This document shows, in pieces, positions 37,282-47,300 of a DNA stretch of 64,000 bases (positions are counted from its first letter, which is position 1; every line of letters begins with the position of its first letter). A model generated the notes under the pieces. It did no database searches and was not told the origin of the DNA. It saw nothing but the letters and a program-made list of their open reading frames with translations. The stretch is from Candidatus Poseidoniaceae archaeon (GTDB lineage: Archaea > Thermoplasmatota > Poseidoniia > Poseidoniales > Poseidoniaceae), in contig CASIAP010000005.1 of NCBI GenBank assembly GCA_949372645.1, forward strand, positions 124,001 to 188,000. Reading direction: 5' to 3'. Made by a program: the position numbers and the translations under genes.

Positions 37282-37737
37282 ATGGATGTCTACGACTACT
37301 CTTTTTTCTTTTCGACAATGTGGGTTGGCCCTTTTTGGTTTGCAATGCTGGTTTTTCCCGAACATGAAATGACCAAAAAAGTCATGCAAGGACCATGGTT
37401 CTTCCTCGGACCAGTTCTCGTATGGTGGGCGGTCACCATCGCAGACCCTCAAGGATTGATTGACTTAGCTAAAGACTCAACAGACCCCACTGGAATCCTT
37501 GATGGCCTTGCAGCCATTATGGGTTCAAAACCCGGCGCATCTGCGGCTTGGGCACACATGGTTGCTGGAGATATCTTTGTCACACACTGGATGTGGAAGC
37601 GATGCTTAGAGCAGAACAGTCCTCGATGGATTGCTGCAACAACCGTGTTCTTTGGCGTGATGATGATGCCAGTTGGTATCGCATTGCATATGATCTTGGT
37701 TCGTCCTTCGAAGGAATCCTCTGATGCCTCGGCTTAA
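37282..37737 (+). CDS. small membrane protein, ABA4-like (DUF4281) family
   Basis: 151 residues with four hydrophobic segments. The arrangement FWFAMLVFPEHEMTKKVM, a long loop, AWAHMVAGDIFVTHWMWKRC and a last span ending in a polar tail resembles the ABA4-like family (plant ABA4 acts in neoxanthin synthesis; prokaryotic members are uncharacterised). The conserved AWAH-x4-D-x-F pattern is the main support. A link to carotenoids is only a possibility. Stands alone with a 94-bp gap upstream. Confidence 0.65.
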   Translation: MDVYDYSFFFSTMWVGPFWFAMLVFPEHEMTKKVMQGPWFFLGPVLVWWAVTIADPQGLIDLAKDSTDPTGILDGLAAIMGSKPGASAAWAHMVAGDIFVTHWMWKRCLEQNSPRWIAATTVFFGVMMMPVGIALHMILVRPSKESSDASA

Positions 37738-37804
37738 TCAAAGTACTGAAAGACATCAAACTTTCTTAATGATGAAGACTTCAATTATTCTGGTCATTAA
37801 AGAA

Positions 37805-37930
37805 TCAAACATCGATGTATTTCCACTCTAATTCGCCCCCGTAATTGACCCAATGATGACCTAAACCCTCTGGGTGTTCTTGATACATTGGATACGACTC
37901 TGGTGACTTCTCTTGCTTTTGATATTCCAA
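37805..37930 (-). CDS. candidate 41-residue small protein beside direct repeat A
   Basis: Read on the minus strand from a TTG at 37930 to a TGA at 37805. A perfect AAGGAGG lies 5 nt upstream of the TTG. The short product is polar at the start, then HWVNYGGELEWKYIDV, with Trp/Tyr/Gly spacing like the Trp-rich tails at 38030 and 52720. The 62-bp repeat A begins 17 bp upstream of the TTG, in the position of a promoter. It may be a real micro-protein or the residual end of a lost surface-protein gene. No homologue recognised. Confidence 0.4.
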   Translation of the reverse strand: MEYQKQEKSPESYPMYQEHPEGLGHHWVNYGGELEWKYIDV

Positions 37931-37946
37931 CGGTGCCTCCTTGGAT

Positions 37947-38008
37947 CTTGATTCAAAGAGAAAAGAAGATTACCTGTTTACAAAGAAGTTTATGCTTAAA
38001 TCGAAATT
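37947..38008. repeat. direct repeat A flanking the giant RCC1 gene
   Basis: 62 bp beginning CTTGATTCAAAGAGAAAAGA, matching repeat B (49030-49091) at 58 of 62 positions in the same orientation. It begins 20 bp beyond the stop codon of the giant gene, and repeat B lies 112 bp before its start codon. Confidence 0.9.
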
Positions 38009-38027
38009 AATCAATAAAGGGTGTTCA

Positions 38028-41000
38028 CTAAGCCTTCTTTGGAGTTACTACGGATTCCAATAATTGCCATTCGTGTTGTGAATCGTCACGCCACCAGTAT
38101 GTTTTATCTGAATCATGATACCATTGTCGGCCATTTTCATCGACCATGGTCGCTTCTGTGTTCATTGTTGGACCTTTCTCCACTTCAACTTCTTCAGCTT
38201 CTTCAGCTTCTTCAGCTTCTTCAACTTCTTCAACTTCTTCAGCTTCTTCAACTTCTTCAGCTTCTTTAGTTTCTTCAGTTTCTTCAGTTTCTTCAGTTTC
38301 TTCAGTTTCTTCAGCTTCTTCAGCTTCTTGCTCCGATTCCACTAGAGGAGTTTGATCGATCTTATCATAGAATTTTGCTTGCGATTTTTCTTTTACAACT
38401 CCAGGTTCAAATTTCTTTGAATCCTCTTCAAGTTTGTACTTGAAGTGACGTTCAGTTTCTTCCAACTTATCATCTGCTTCTGCTCGAATTCTTTCAAGCC
38501 TCATACCGTGGTGTGGACCAATCAACCGGAACATGAGTGCCCTTTCATAACGTTCAGCAACTGCTGAAATATCTTCTCTCGATTTAGCAGTTTCAATTTC
38601 TTCCAAGAATCTTCGCGTTCTTTTGTTGCGTGTCAAGAGACTAAAGGAGAGGAATAAAATTAATGGAATACCTGTCATCATACCAATGATATCCCATGCA
38701 CCGAGGCTGATTTCGGTGCCAGGGATGATGATTTCAAAGCCTTCGATTGGGTTCGATTGATCATTGTATGGATCACTATCTTTCAATTCTTCTTCTTTAT
38801 CAGAATAGCCATCATTGTCATCATCTTCGTCTAATTCATCCGGAATTGTATCGCCATCAAAGTCTGACAAAGTTTTCAGCGTAAAAGACAAACTATAGTA
38901 GCCACCATCGTTGCTTGCATTGATGGTTATGTTCATGAGAGCGTTTATTTCACTCGGTCTACCAAACATTGAACCTGATGTGCTATCAAAGACCAAGCCA
39001 TTCGGTAATTGATAACCTTGTTCGAATTCAAGAACCCATAAATCTACAACGACGTCTGAAGAGATAAATGGAGCAAATTTAGCCATTTCCACCTGTTCGG
39101 TCAGCGAAAGTGTTTCGTATGGTAATGTAAATCTCGGTGCTTGATTCAAAATTTGAATCGAAATGAGTTGTTGGTACGTTCCCCCGCTATTTTCTGCAGT
39201 AATCGTGTACTGGATTTCGGGAGAAACGATTAATGGAACTCCTTGAATCATACCTCTTTTCTCATCAAAAAACATACCTGATGGCAATGAAGGAGTAATG
39301 CTGTAGGATGCTATATTTCCACCTGAACTTGTAACCTGAATCGCGTTAAATGGTGAATTTTTATACAAAATGTGTTTCGAAGAAGAGAAGCTAAATTGTG
39401 GTTCAGGCTCTAAAACCTCTAGGTAAAACAACCATTGTGAAGTCCCTCCCTCACTCATAGCCGTAACTGTAAATAATTCAGAGGTTGAGTTGACCAAAGG
39501 AGTGCCGTAAATCAATCCATTCTCAAGAAAGAGACCATCTGGTAATTCTGGAAGAATAGTCCATTTTTCAACCATTCCGCCTGAGTTAATGATCATAAGT
39601 TCTTCAATAAGGCTGTCTCGAGTCGCAAGAATTGAATTCGAAGGATTCTCAATCATTGGTGCTGGTTCAAGTATCTGAATGCTGAAAGTCATTTCATCAA
39701 ACCCTCCAGTATTTTCTCCTTTTACGGTGTAATTCACTGCAGACATGTTGACGGTTGGGGTTCCGAATATCTGCCCGTTAAGGAAGACTAGACCGTCCGG
39801 TAATTGAGGTGAAATTGTCCACAAGGCGATATTTCCACCAATGTTACCAATCACAATATTTGACAACGTCTGTTCTCTTTCGACAACGTATTGAGATTGA
39901 AGAGCGATAAATTGAGGTGTTGGTTCGAGCACTGTGATGTTCAAATCTATGAACGATACACCCCCGGAGTTATTTCCATAAATCCGGTATGTTATAATCG
40001 TCTGATTATTGGAAGCTTGGCCTGAAATTATACCGTTACTGAATGACAATCCTGCGGGTAATGATGGATTGATGGACCATTGTGAAACCACTCCATCCGT
40101 CACAAGTGGAGAATATTCAATGTATTGACCCGTACGAGTGAGTTCGATCTCATTTACGGGATAGGTGATACTTGCCGCAGGCTCATACACCACCAACAAT
40201 GAATATGAGGTTACAGCACCGAACTGGTTTGAATAAGTGATGATGTAACTCTGCTGTGTGCTGTTTACAGTAGGTGTCCCACTGATTACTCCAGTCTGCG
40301 CGTGAATGCTTAGGCCATCGGGCAGAGGTGGTTGAATCGAAAATTCCGCATTACTTATTCCGCTCAACACTGGAATAATCGGCGATGAAGTTTGGTTTCG
40401 TATCGATTCCATGAATGTCAATGGATAAGAATATGATGCGCTAACAGCTAAGGTTTGTTGAACATAGTGAGTGCCGGCAAGGTTCGTGATGCTCATCTCA
40501 AGAACGATGCTGCCAGAACCGTTTTCGGGAGCACCGTAAATGGTTCCTGCCAAAGCATGATCAACGTGGAGTGTGATTCCCCTGTATTCAGTGAATTCTG
40601 AAACTACAGTGGCATTTATCCAAGGAATTTGGCCTGCTTGATTGTCTCCTGTACACATAATCGACCAGCGAATTGTGCTCATACAGAGGTGTTGATCTCC
40701 AATGACAATCAATGATGAACCTATTGAATTTTGATTTTCAACTTGAACTGGCGACGTCAATATCATACTTGTGGTCGAGAACATTCCTGAACGTGATTGA
40801 CCCCAGCACCAGATCTCATTTTGTAAACTAACAATACATGATTGCTCAGCTCCAGCCACAATTCGGGATGCTCCAGACCAAGCAGAATTTTGAATGATTC
40901 TTGGTTCAATCTTCCCAAGCAGCGTACCGTCTCCCAATTGACCTTGAGCATTTCTTCCCCAACATGCCGGTTGTGAGCCATTGAGAACAGCGCACGAATG

Positions 41001-43994
41001 GTCGCCTCCTGCACTAACGGATAGTACTGAGAAACCAAGTGGCAAATTAACTAAAGTTGGTTGCAATTTATTGTCAATTGTTCCATCTCCCAGTTGACCA
41101 AAAGAATTCCTACCCCAACAATAGAGTTCTCCAGAGTAAGTGGTTGAGCATGTATGTGCCTTTCCGAGGTCGATTTGAGTAAAAAACATCGATTGATTGG
41201 TGTGAACGTCAACTGGAATAAAGGAATTCTCGTATGTTGCATCACCCAGTTGTCCATCTTCATTTGAACCCCAACACAGAGCACTACCATTCACAAGAAT
41301 TCCACATGTGTGGGTATCGCCGACACTGACTCCAACAAAACCATATTCACCGGTATGCGATACTAATCCAGGTGAAGTGACCGCAAAATTCCCATTGCAT
41401 CCAGTGGTATACGAACCATAGACGCACCTGAAGCCTCGGCCGAGTTGACCGAAATCATTCTGACCCCAGCATTCTACTGCTCCGGCAGAGGTTACAACAC
41501 AGGTGTGGTGCTTACCTACTGCAACATCCACTGGCCACTGAAGTGACGAGAGGGTTATGTTCACCATCGTATTTATTGAATTCGTGTTACCTTGCCCAAG
41601 TTGACCCATGTCATTTGAACCCCAACAGACAACCCGATATTCTACTGTAATTGTACAAATATTGGAGCCTGAACTTGAAACCGTTTTGCTTGAGTTATAC
41701 TCAGAAAGATAGATTCCAGCCACAGATGAGCCATTCCACTCCCAATTCTCTGGATATCCTGCGTCCCCTGATGGGCTTAAAGGAGCAAATCCAAAACCAT
41801 TGTAAAGATCATAGACAGAGCTTGAATAACTCACGTTTGGAAGTATTTCGTCAACATTCAATGTGAAGTTGAGCCTGTCTTCACCTGTTGAATTCCATAA
41901 TCGAATTGAATAATGTGTTGATGGCCATGGAATCGCTGGAGTTCCGCTAATGTTCGCCGTTTGGAAATCAAAGATTAGACCGTCTGGCAAAGCTGGTTCA
42001 ATACTCAAGTTTCGTTCATAGATGTTGATTGAAGGCAAATAAGCGCTCATCGTGGAGTTTCTGGTTAATTGAATCGAGTTGTATGAATTTTCAATTCCAG
42101 ATAGCACTTCAAAATCGATATCCCAACTCGAGAAACCAAAACTGTTGTTGGCCCAAATGGTATGGACTGATGATGGATAAACAACACTCGGAATGCCCGT
42201 AATACGTCCTGTTGAATTGTCGAAATCCAAACCGATTGGAAGTGTTGGACTAATTTGGAAAGCTGCAACAGCACCTCCAGTTAGGCTGGCGATAGGGTGA
42301 ATGCTTTGGAAGCCTCTTCGATAGGAAATATCAAGTACATTATATTCGAGAATCGGAGGAATCTCTGAAATTACAATTGATATTACGGATGAATCGAGCC
42401 CGTATTGATTGGATACTGTAACTGTATATTGAGAGACCGGTTGGTCAAAAAGAGGAGTGCCCCAAATTGAACCATTGGAGGGTTCAAAGAACAGCCCAAC
42501 AGGCAAACTTGGAGAAATGGAAATAGAAGTATATGCACCTCCTGTAATGATTGGTGAACGTGAAACCATGGTTTGGTTTCTGGTTAACACAAGCATATTA
42601 TTGCCATAATCGTAGGCAGGAACGACTCGTAATGACATCAGATTGGAATGAGACCCAATACTGCTGTTTGTCCAAACGGTATAATCTGTCCATGATGAGA
42701 ATGAGCTTGGAACTCCATAAAGAGCTCCAATATTTGTAGATGAAGAGAAATTGAGGCCTTGAGGAAGGGGTGGGTGTGATTCAACTGATTGGACATTTCC
42801 ACCGAATTGGTTTGCCTCAATCGTCGTGATATTGAAACCTCGGACGAAAGTCTCATTATTCGTATCGTAAGTAACCAGTGGAGCAATGTCGCCGATTGAA
42901 ATTGTAATTTCGATGGTGTCTGAACCAGCAAGGTTCGACACATGAATCGAAAAGTTTTGCGAGGTTTGATTGTTTAATGGAGCCCCCCAAATTGTACCGT
43001 TTGATGGCTCAAAATTCAATCCTTGCGGAAGAGATGGAGAGATCGATGCAGAATATGCACCTCCTGTAATGATTGGTGAACGTGAAACCATGGTTTGGTT
43101 TCTGGTTAACACAAGCATATTATTGCCATAATCGTAGGCAGGAACGACGGATATTTCTAAATTAAATACACTCGAACCAACGGTGTTGCCACCATAAATG
43201 GTGTATATTTGAGTGGCCGTTACTTGTGAAGCCGTTCCAGATAACGTTCCAAATGGTTTTTCAACAAATCCTGAGACCATGACCGGAATCGTAAATGGTA
43301 TTGTTGAACCGATGCCAAGTTGGCCTTGAGAATTCTGACCCCAGCATTTCAAAGTGCCAACATCAAGCACTGCACAAGTATGATAGTTACCTGAACTCAC
43401 CGAAACGGCTGTTCTTCCTGTTCCCAGAGTAACGGTCTGTGACGTATTTTGTTGTATTGTTGAACCGATGCCAAGTTGGCCTTGAGAATTCTGACCCCAG
43501 CATTTCAAACTGCCATCATCAAGCACTGCACAAGTATGAGCGCCACCTAAACTCACCGATACGGCTGTTCTTCCTGTTCCCAAGTCAACGGTTTGTGGCG
43601 TAGTTTGTTGTGTTGTTGAACCGATGCCAAGTTGGCCATAGTAATTCTGACCCCAGCATTTCAAACTGCCATCATCAAGCACTGCACAAGTATGATAGGA
43701 ACCTAAACTCACCGAAACGGCTGTTCTTCCTGTTCCCAAGTCAACGGTTTGTGGCGTAGTTTGGGATGTTGTTGAACCGATGCCAAGTTGGCCTTGAGAA
43801 TTCTGACCCCAGCATTTCAAACTGCCATCATCAAGCACTGCACAAGTGTGATAGGTACCTAAACTCACCGAAACGGCTGTTCTTCCTGTTCCCAAGTCAA
43901 CGGTTTGTGGCGTAGTTTGTTGTGTTGTTGAACCGATGCCAAGTTGGCCTAGAGAATTCCGACCCCAGCATTTCAAACTGCCATCATCAAGCAC
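38028..43994 (-). CDS. giant RCC1-propeller surface protein, 3' part (after frameshift)
   Basis: 1988 codons that continue, one frame over, the gene at 43987-48918. In order: the last five blades of RCC1 propeller 4 (43994-about 43270), several He_PIG-type Ig-like modules (each with a SPSLPxGL...GxIxGxP strand pair), RCC1 propeller 5 (about 41680-40610; seven blades, more diverged), about eight further He_PIG modules, a calcium-type repeat (DFDGDTIPDELDEDDDNDGYSD), one membrane span (IIGMMTGIPLILFLSFSLL), a charged helical cytoplasmic region, a Glu-rich repeat and a Trp-rich tail (GRQWYHDSDKTYWW). It cannot start on its own: the first codon falls inside a blade. Topology puts propellers outside. 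Ligand unknown; RCC1 propellers bind proteins or nucleotides. Confidence 0.88.
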   Translation of the reverse strand: MLDDGSLKCWGRNSLGQLGIGSTTQQTTPQTVDLGTGRTAVSVSLGTYHTCAVLDDGSLKCWGQNSQGQLGIGSTTSQTTPQTVDLGTGRTAVSVSLGSYHTCAVLDDGSLKCWGQNYYGQLGIGSTTQQTTPQTVDLGTGRTAVSVSLGGAHTCAVLDDGSLKCWGQNSQGQLGIGSTIQQNTSQTVTLGTGRTAVSVSSGNYHTCAVLDVGTLKCWGQNSQGQLGIGSTIPFTIPVMVSGFVEKPFGTLSGTASQVTATQIYTIYGGNTVGSSVFNLEISVVPAYDYGNNMLVLTRNQTMVSRSPIITGGAYSASISPSLPQGLNFEPSNGTIWGAPLNNQTSQNFSIHVSNLAGSDTIEITISIGDIAPLVTYDTNNETFVRGFNITTIEANQFGGNVQSVESHPPLPQGLNFSSSTNIGALYGVPSSFSSWTDYTVWTNSSIGSHSNLMSLRVVPAYDYGNNMLVLTRNQTMVSRSPIITGGAYTSISISPSLPVGLFFEPSNGSIWGTPLFDQPVSQYTVTVSNQYGLDSSVISIVISEIPPILEYNVLDISYRRGFQSIHPIASLTGGAVAAFQISPTLPIGLDFDNSTGRITGIPSVVYPSSVHTIWANNSFGFSSWDIDFEVLSGIENSYNSIQLTRNSTMSAYLPSINIYERNLSIEPALPDGLIFDFQTANISGTPAIPWPSTHYSIRLWNSTGEDRLNFTLNVDEILPNVSYSSSVYDLYNGFGFAPLSPSGDAGYPENWEWNGSSVAGIYLSEYNSSKTVSSSGSNICTITVEYRVVCWGSNDMGQLGQGNTNSINTMVNITLSSLQWPVDVAVGKHHTCVVTSAGAVECWGQNDFGQLGRGFRCVYGSYTTGCNGNFAVTSPGLVSHTGEYGFVGVSVGDTHTCGILVNGSALCWGSNEDGQLGDATYENSFIPVDVHTNQSMFFTQIDLGKAHTCSTTYSGELYCWGRNSFGQLGDGTIDNKLQPTLVNLPLGFSVLSVSAGGDHSCAVLNGSQPACWGRNAQGQLGDGTLLGKIEPRIIQNSAWSGASRIVAGAEQSCIVSLQNEIWCWGQSRSGMFSTTSMILTSPVQVENQNSIGSSLIVIGDQHLCMSTIRWSIMCTGDNQAGQIPWINATVVSEFTEYRGITLHVDHALAGTIYGAPENGSGSIVLEMSITNLAGTHYVQQTLAVSASYSYPLTFMESIRNQTSSPIIPVLSGISNAEFSIQPPLPDGLSIHAQTGVISGTPTVNSTQQSYIITYSNQFGAVTSYSLLVVYEPAASITYPVNEIELTRTGQYIEYSPLVTDGVVSQWSINPSLPAGLSFSNGIISGQASNNQTIITYRIYGNNSGGVSFIDLNITVLEPTPQFIALQSQYVVEREQTLSNIVIGNIGGNIALWTISPQLPDGLVFLNGQIFGTPTVNMSAVNYTVKGENTGGFDEMTFSIQILEPAPMIENPSNSILATRDSLIEELMIINSGGMVEKWTILPELPDGLFLENGLIYGTPLVNSTSELFTVTAMSEGGTSQWLFYLEVLEPEPQFSFSSSKHILYKNSPFNAIQVTSSGGNIASYSITPSLPSGMFFDEKRGMIQGVPLIVSPEIQYTITAENSGGTYQQLISIQILNQAPRFTLPYETLSLTEQVEMAKFAPFISSDVVVDLWVLEFEQGYQLPNGLVFDSTSGSMFGRPSEINALMNITINASNDGGYYSLSFTLKTLSDFDGDTIPDELDEDDDNDGYSDKEEELKDSDPYNDQSNPIEGFEIIIPGTEISLGAWDIIGMMTGIPLILFLSFSLLTRNKRTRRFLEEIETAKSREDISAVAERYERALMFRLIGPHHGMRLERIRAEADDKLEETERHFKYKLEEDSKKFEPGVVKEKSQAKFYDKIDQTPLVESEQEAEEAEETEETEETEETEETKEAEEVEEAEEVEEVEEAEEAEEAEEVEVEKGPTMNTEATMVDENGRQWYHDSDKTYWWRDDSQHEWQLLESVVTPKKA
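38182..38332. repeat. simple coding repeat (Glu-rich)
   Basis: Plus-strand CTTCTTCAG/CTTCTTCAA units repeat about 15 times; on the coding (minus) strand they give an EE(A/T/V)EE pattern in the cytoplasmic tail of the giant protein. Such a simple repeat is prone to length change. Confidence 0.9.
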
Positions 43995-44350
43995 TGCACA
44001 AGTATGAGATGGAACCTAAACTCACCGAAACGGCTGTTCTTCCTGTTCCCAAGTCAACGGTTTGTGGCGTAGTTTGTTGTGTTGTTGAACCGATGCCAAG
44101 TTGGCCATAGTTATTGTGACCCCAGCATTTCAAAGTGCCATCATCAAGCACTGCACAAGTATGAGCGCCACCTAAACTCACCGATACGGCTGTTCTTCCT
44201 GTTCCCAAGTCAACGGTTTGTGGCGTAGTTTGGGTTGTTGTTGAACCGATACCAAGTTCGCCATAGTAATTGTAACCCCAGCATTTCAAACTGCCATCAT
44301 CAAGCACTGCACAAGTGTGAGAGGTACCTAAACTCACAATAGCTGCAGTC
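43270..44350. repeat. tandem 156-bp RCC1 blade repeats, block 2 (propeller 4)
   Basis: Seven blades spaced 156 bp apart, each encoding SLGxxHTCAVLDDGxLKCWG followed by the linker ending in LGTGRTAVSV. Near-identical to block 1 at DNA level. Contains the frameshift base at 44010. Confidence 0.93.
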
Positions 44351-47300
44351 TGAGTACGGTTTTCTAGACTCAATCCTATGGGAAGTTGCGGACTAATGCT
44401 TATTGTATCCACATTTCCGCCATCGAGGTTTGAGAGATTGAGATTCCCGATTGACCTGTTTCGAATAAAAGTATAACTTGAACTCGGATATGAGATATTT
44501 GCAAGAATATCGAGAACTCTAATCTCCAAAATTACTTCATCCCAACCAGAGGTGTTCTCTATAAAAATGGTGTGCTCTGTTAAGGTTTGAGGAACTGTAG
44601 GCGTGCCCCATATCGTTCCATTATTTACCCCAATATACATTCCGAGAGGTAAAGATGGATGAACTGAAAATTGATAGGGGCCTCCAGAAAGAGTGGGGGA
44701 AATGTTGAGGTTTGAGGTATTTCTTACCAAGTTCAGTTGAGTGTTCGGATAGTCTGCCGCAATTCCAACTGTTATTGTAATATTTACATCATCCGAGCCG
44801 CCACTGTTGTTGGTGTACAACCGGTGAATTGTCATTGGTTGAGAGGCGAGGGGGGCTCCAGTTAACGCCCCCATTGAAAATGCCCCCACCAATGCTGAAG
44901 AATGGGTGAAACGAACCGGTTGAGGGGTTGTGGCTGTTTGTATGGTCGAATTCAACCCGAGTTTTTGACCAGAGTTGTCCCCCCAACACCAAATTCCTCC
45001 CAGTTCATCAACAACACAAGTGCCATCTGATCCAGCAAAAACATCCACTGCATTCATCCAAGAAGGAATGATTGTTACATTCACTGGACTCAATCGATTG
45101 ATCGTAGTTCCATCGCCAAGTTGCCCATGGGAATTATCACCCCAACACATTATTCCACCCTCATCCACCATAGCACAGGTGTGTGAATAACCTACTGAAA
45201 CATTGCTGTACGAGGCCCAAGACGGTGAGTCAACTATTTGAGGTGACAATTGATTTACTGAATATCCATTGCCGATTTGACCGCTGGTGCCAGTCCCCCA
45301 ACACAGAATACTGCCATCGTTCCGAACTGCACAAGTATGTTTTTGCCCTGTGTCAAAATCCAAGGCAGTATATCCTGTTCCAAGATCGACCATGACTGGA
45401 ATGGTCGTTTCCGTACCTGTAGCTGATTGACCAGTCCCAATAGCATAATTTTGATTATTTCCCCAGCAATATAAGGATTCATAGATGGTTAATATACAAA
45501 AGTGAGAATCTCCACTGTCTAATTGAGTTATTTGCCCATAGCTATGTTGAGATATTGAATAGTCACTCGAACCTTGGCAGAACAAATCATTCACGGCATC
45601 CAGAACACAGATTTCATTCATCGAAGTTGCCACTTGAACAATTGGAACAGTACTGCTAAACGTTGCTTCGATAAATTGAAGAGAATCGTTTGTTCCAATC
45701 GAACCGTTTATTTGACCGTAATTATGTTCACCCATGCATTTAACATCGCTGTTTGAATTCACTACACAAACATTTGTTGGACTCAAAGACACATCGATTA
45801 TCGCAGATTGATTATAGGGAAAGAAAGTATCAGGTGAATGAGTGAAGTCATCGCCCCAGCAATTCAAACCCGAGGAAACGATTGAGCAAACACCATTCGA
45901 GTTGAGAAGAAGGTTCTCATTGTTCCCATTATTTGTCAATAAACCAACAATTGAAGGGTCTAAACTAGAAGAGGTGATTGAACCTCCGATGTTCGAGAGA
46001 TCATTCGATTGATTTCTAAATCCTTTGATGAAGTGAAGTGAAGTGGATGTTGTAGATATCTCAGGTATATTGTCGACAATTTCTAATGAAAGGGGAACCT
46101 CCCAATATCCCGAGTAATTCTGTGTAGAAACTGTATATGTTTTGTTAAAGGTGACTTCAGTTGGAGTTCCCGAAATCACTGCGTTTGAGGAATTGAATTC
46201 CATGCCCTGTGGAAGTTGAGGGGAAATCGAAAGAGTGCATGCTTCACAGCTGAATCCTGTTGGTGTAATCGACGTGGACTGGTTTATCGTAAAAACAAAA
46301 GAATCTGCTGAATACGTAATCGTGGGAGATATGTTGACCTGTATACGATGGAAATTAGTGGAGGATGAGGTATTATACCATACGTCGAGATTGAGAAGTC
46401 CAATCTCTTTAGGTATACCATGCCAAGAATTCGAGTCTGTCACGAACAGTGGAAAATAGGGATTGTAAGTGAAGAAAAAAATACCCTCTATTTGTGGAAC
46501 ATATACGTAAGATAATGAACCGATGCCAAGTTGGCCATAAGAATTGTGACCCCAGCATTTCCTACTGCCATCATCAAGCACTGCACAAGTATGACCGTAA
46601 CCTAAACTCACCGAAACGGCTGTTCTTCCTGTTCCCAAGTCAACGGTTTGTGGCGTAGTTTGGGATGTTGTTGAACCGAGGCCAAGTTGGCCTTGAGAAT
46701 TCTTACCCCAGCATTTCAAACTGCCATCATCAAGCACTGCACAAGTATGATATTGACCTAAACTCACCGATACGGCTGTTCTTCCTGTTCCCAGAGTAAC
46801 GTTCTGTGGCGTAGTTTGTGTTGTTGTTGAACCGAGACCAAGTTGCCCATGGGAATTATCACCCCAGCATTTCAAACTGCCATCATCAAGCACTGCACAA
46901 GTATGATATTGACCTAAACTCACCGAAACGGCTGTTCTTCCTGTTCCCAGAGTAACGGTCTGTGGCGTAGTTTGTTGTGTTGTTGAACCGATACCAAGTT
47001 CGCCATAGTAATTGTAACCCCAGCATTTCAAACTGCCATCATCAAGCACTGCACAAGTATGACCGTAACCTAAACTCACCGAAACGGCTGTTCTTCCTGT
47101 TCCCAAGTCAACGGTTTGTGGCGTAGTTTGTTGTGTTGTTGAACCGATACCAAGTTGGCCTAGAGAATTCCGACCCCAGCATTTCAAACTGCCATCATCA
47201 AGCACTGCACAAGTATGAGAGGAACCTGAACTCACCGAAACGGCTGTTCTTCCTGTTCCCAAGTCAACGGTTTGTGGCGTAGTTTGTTGTGTTGTTGAAC

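Noticed and set aside
38021..38345. Plus-strand frames rich in Phe/Ser/Leu
   Set aside because: Antisense of the Glu-rich simple repeat.
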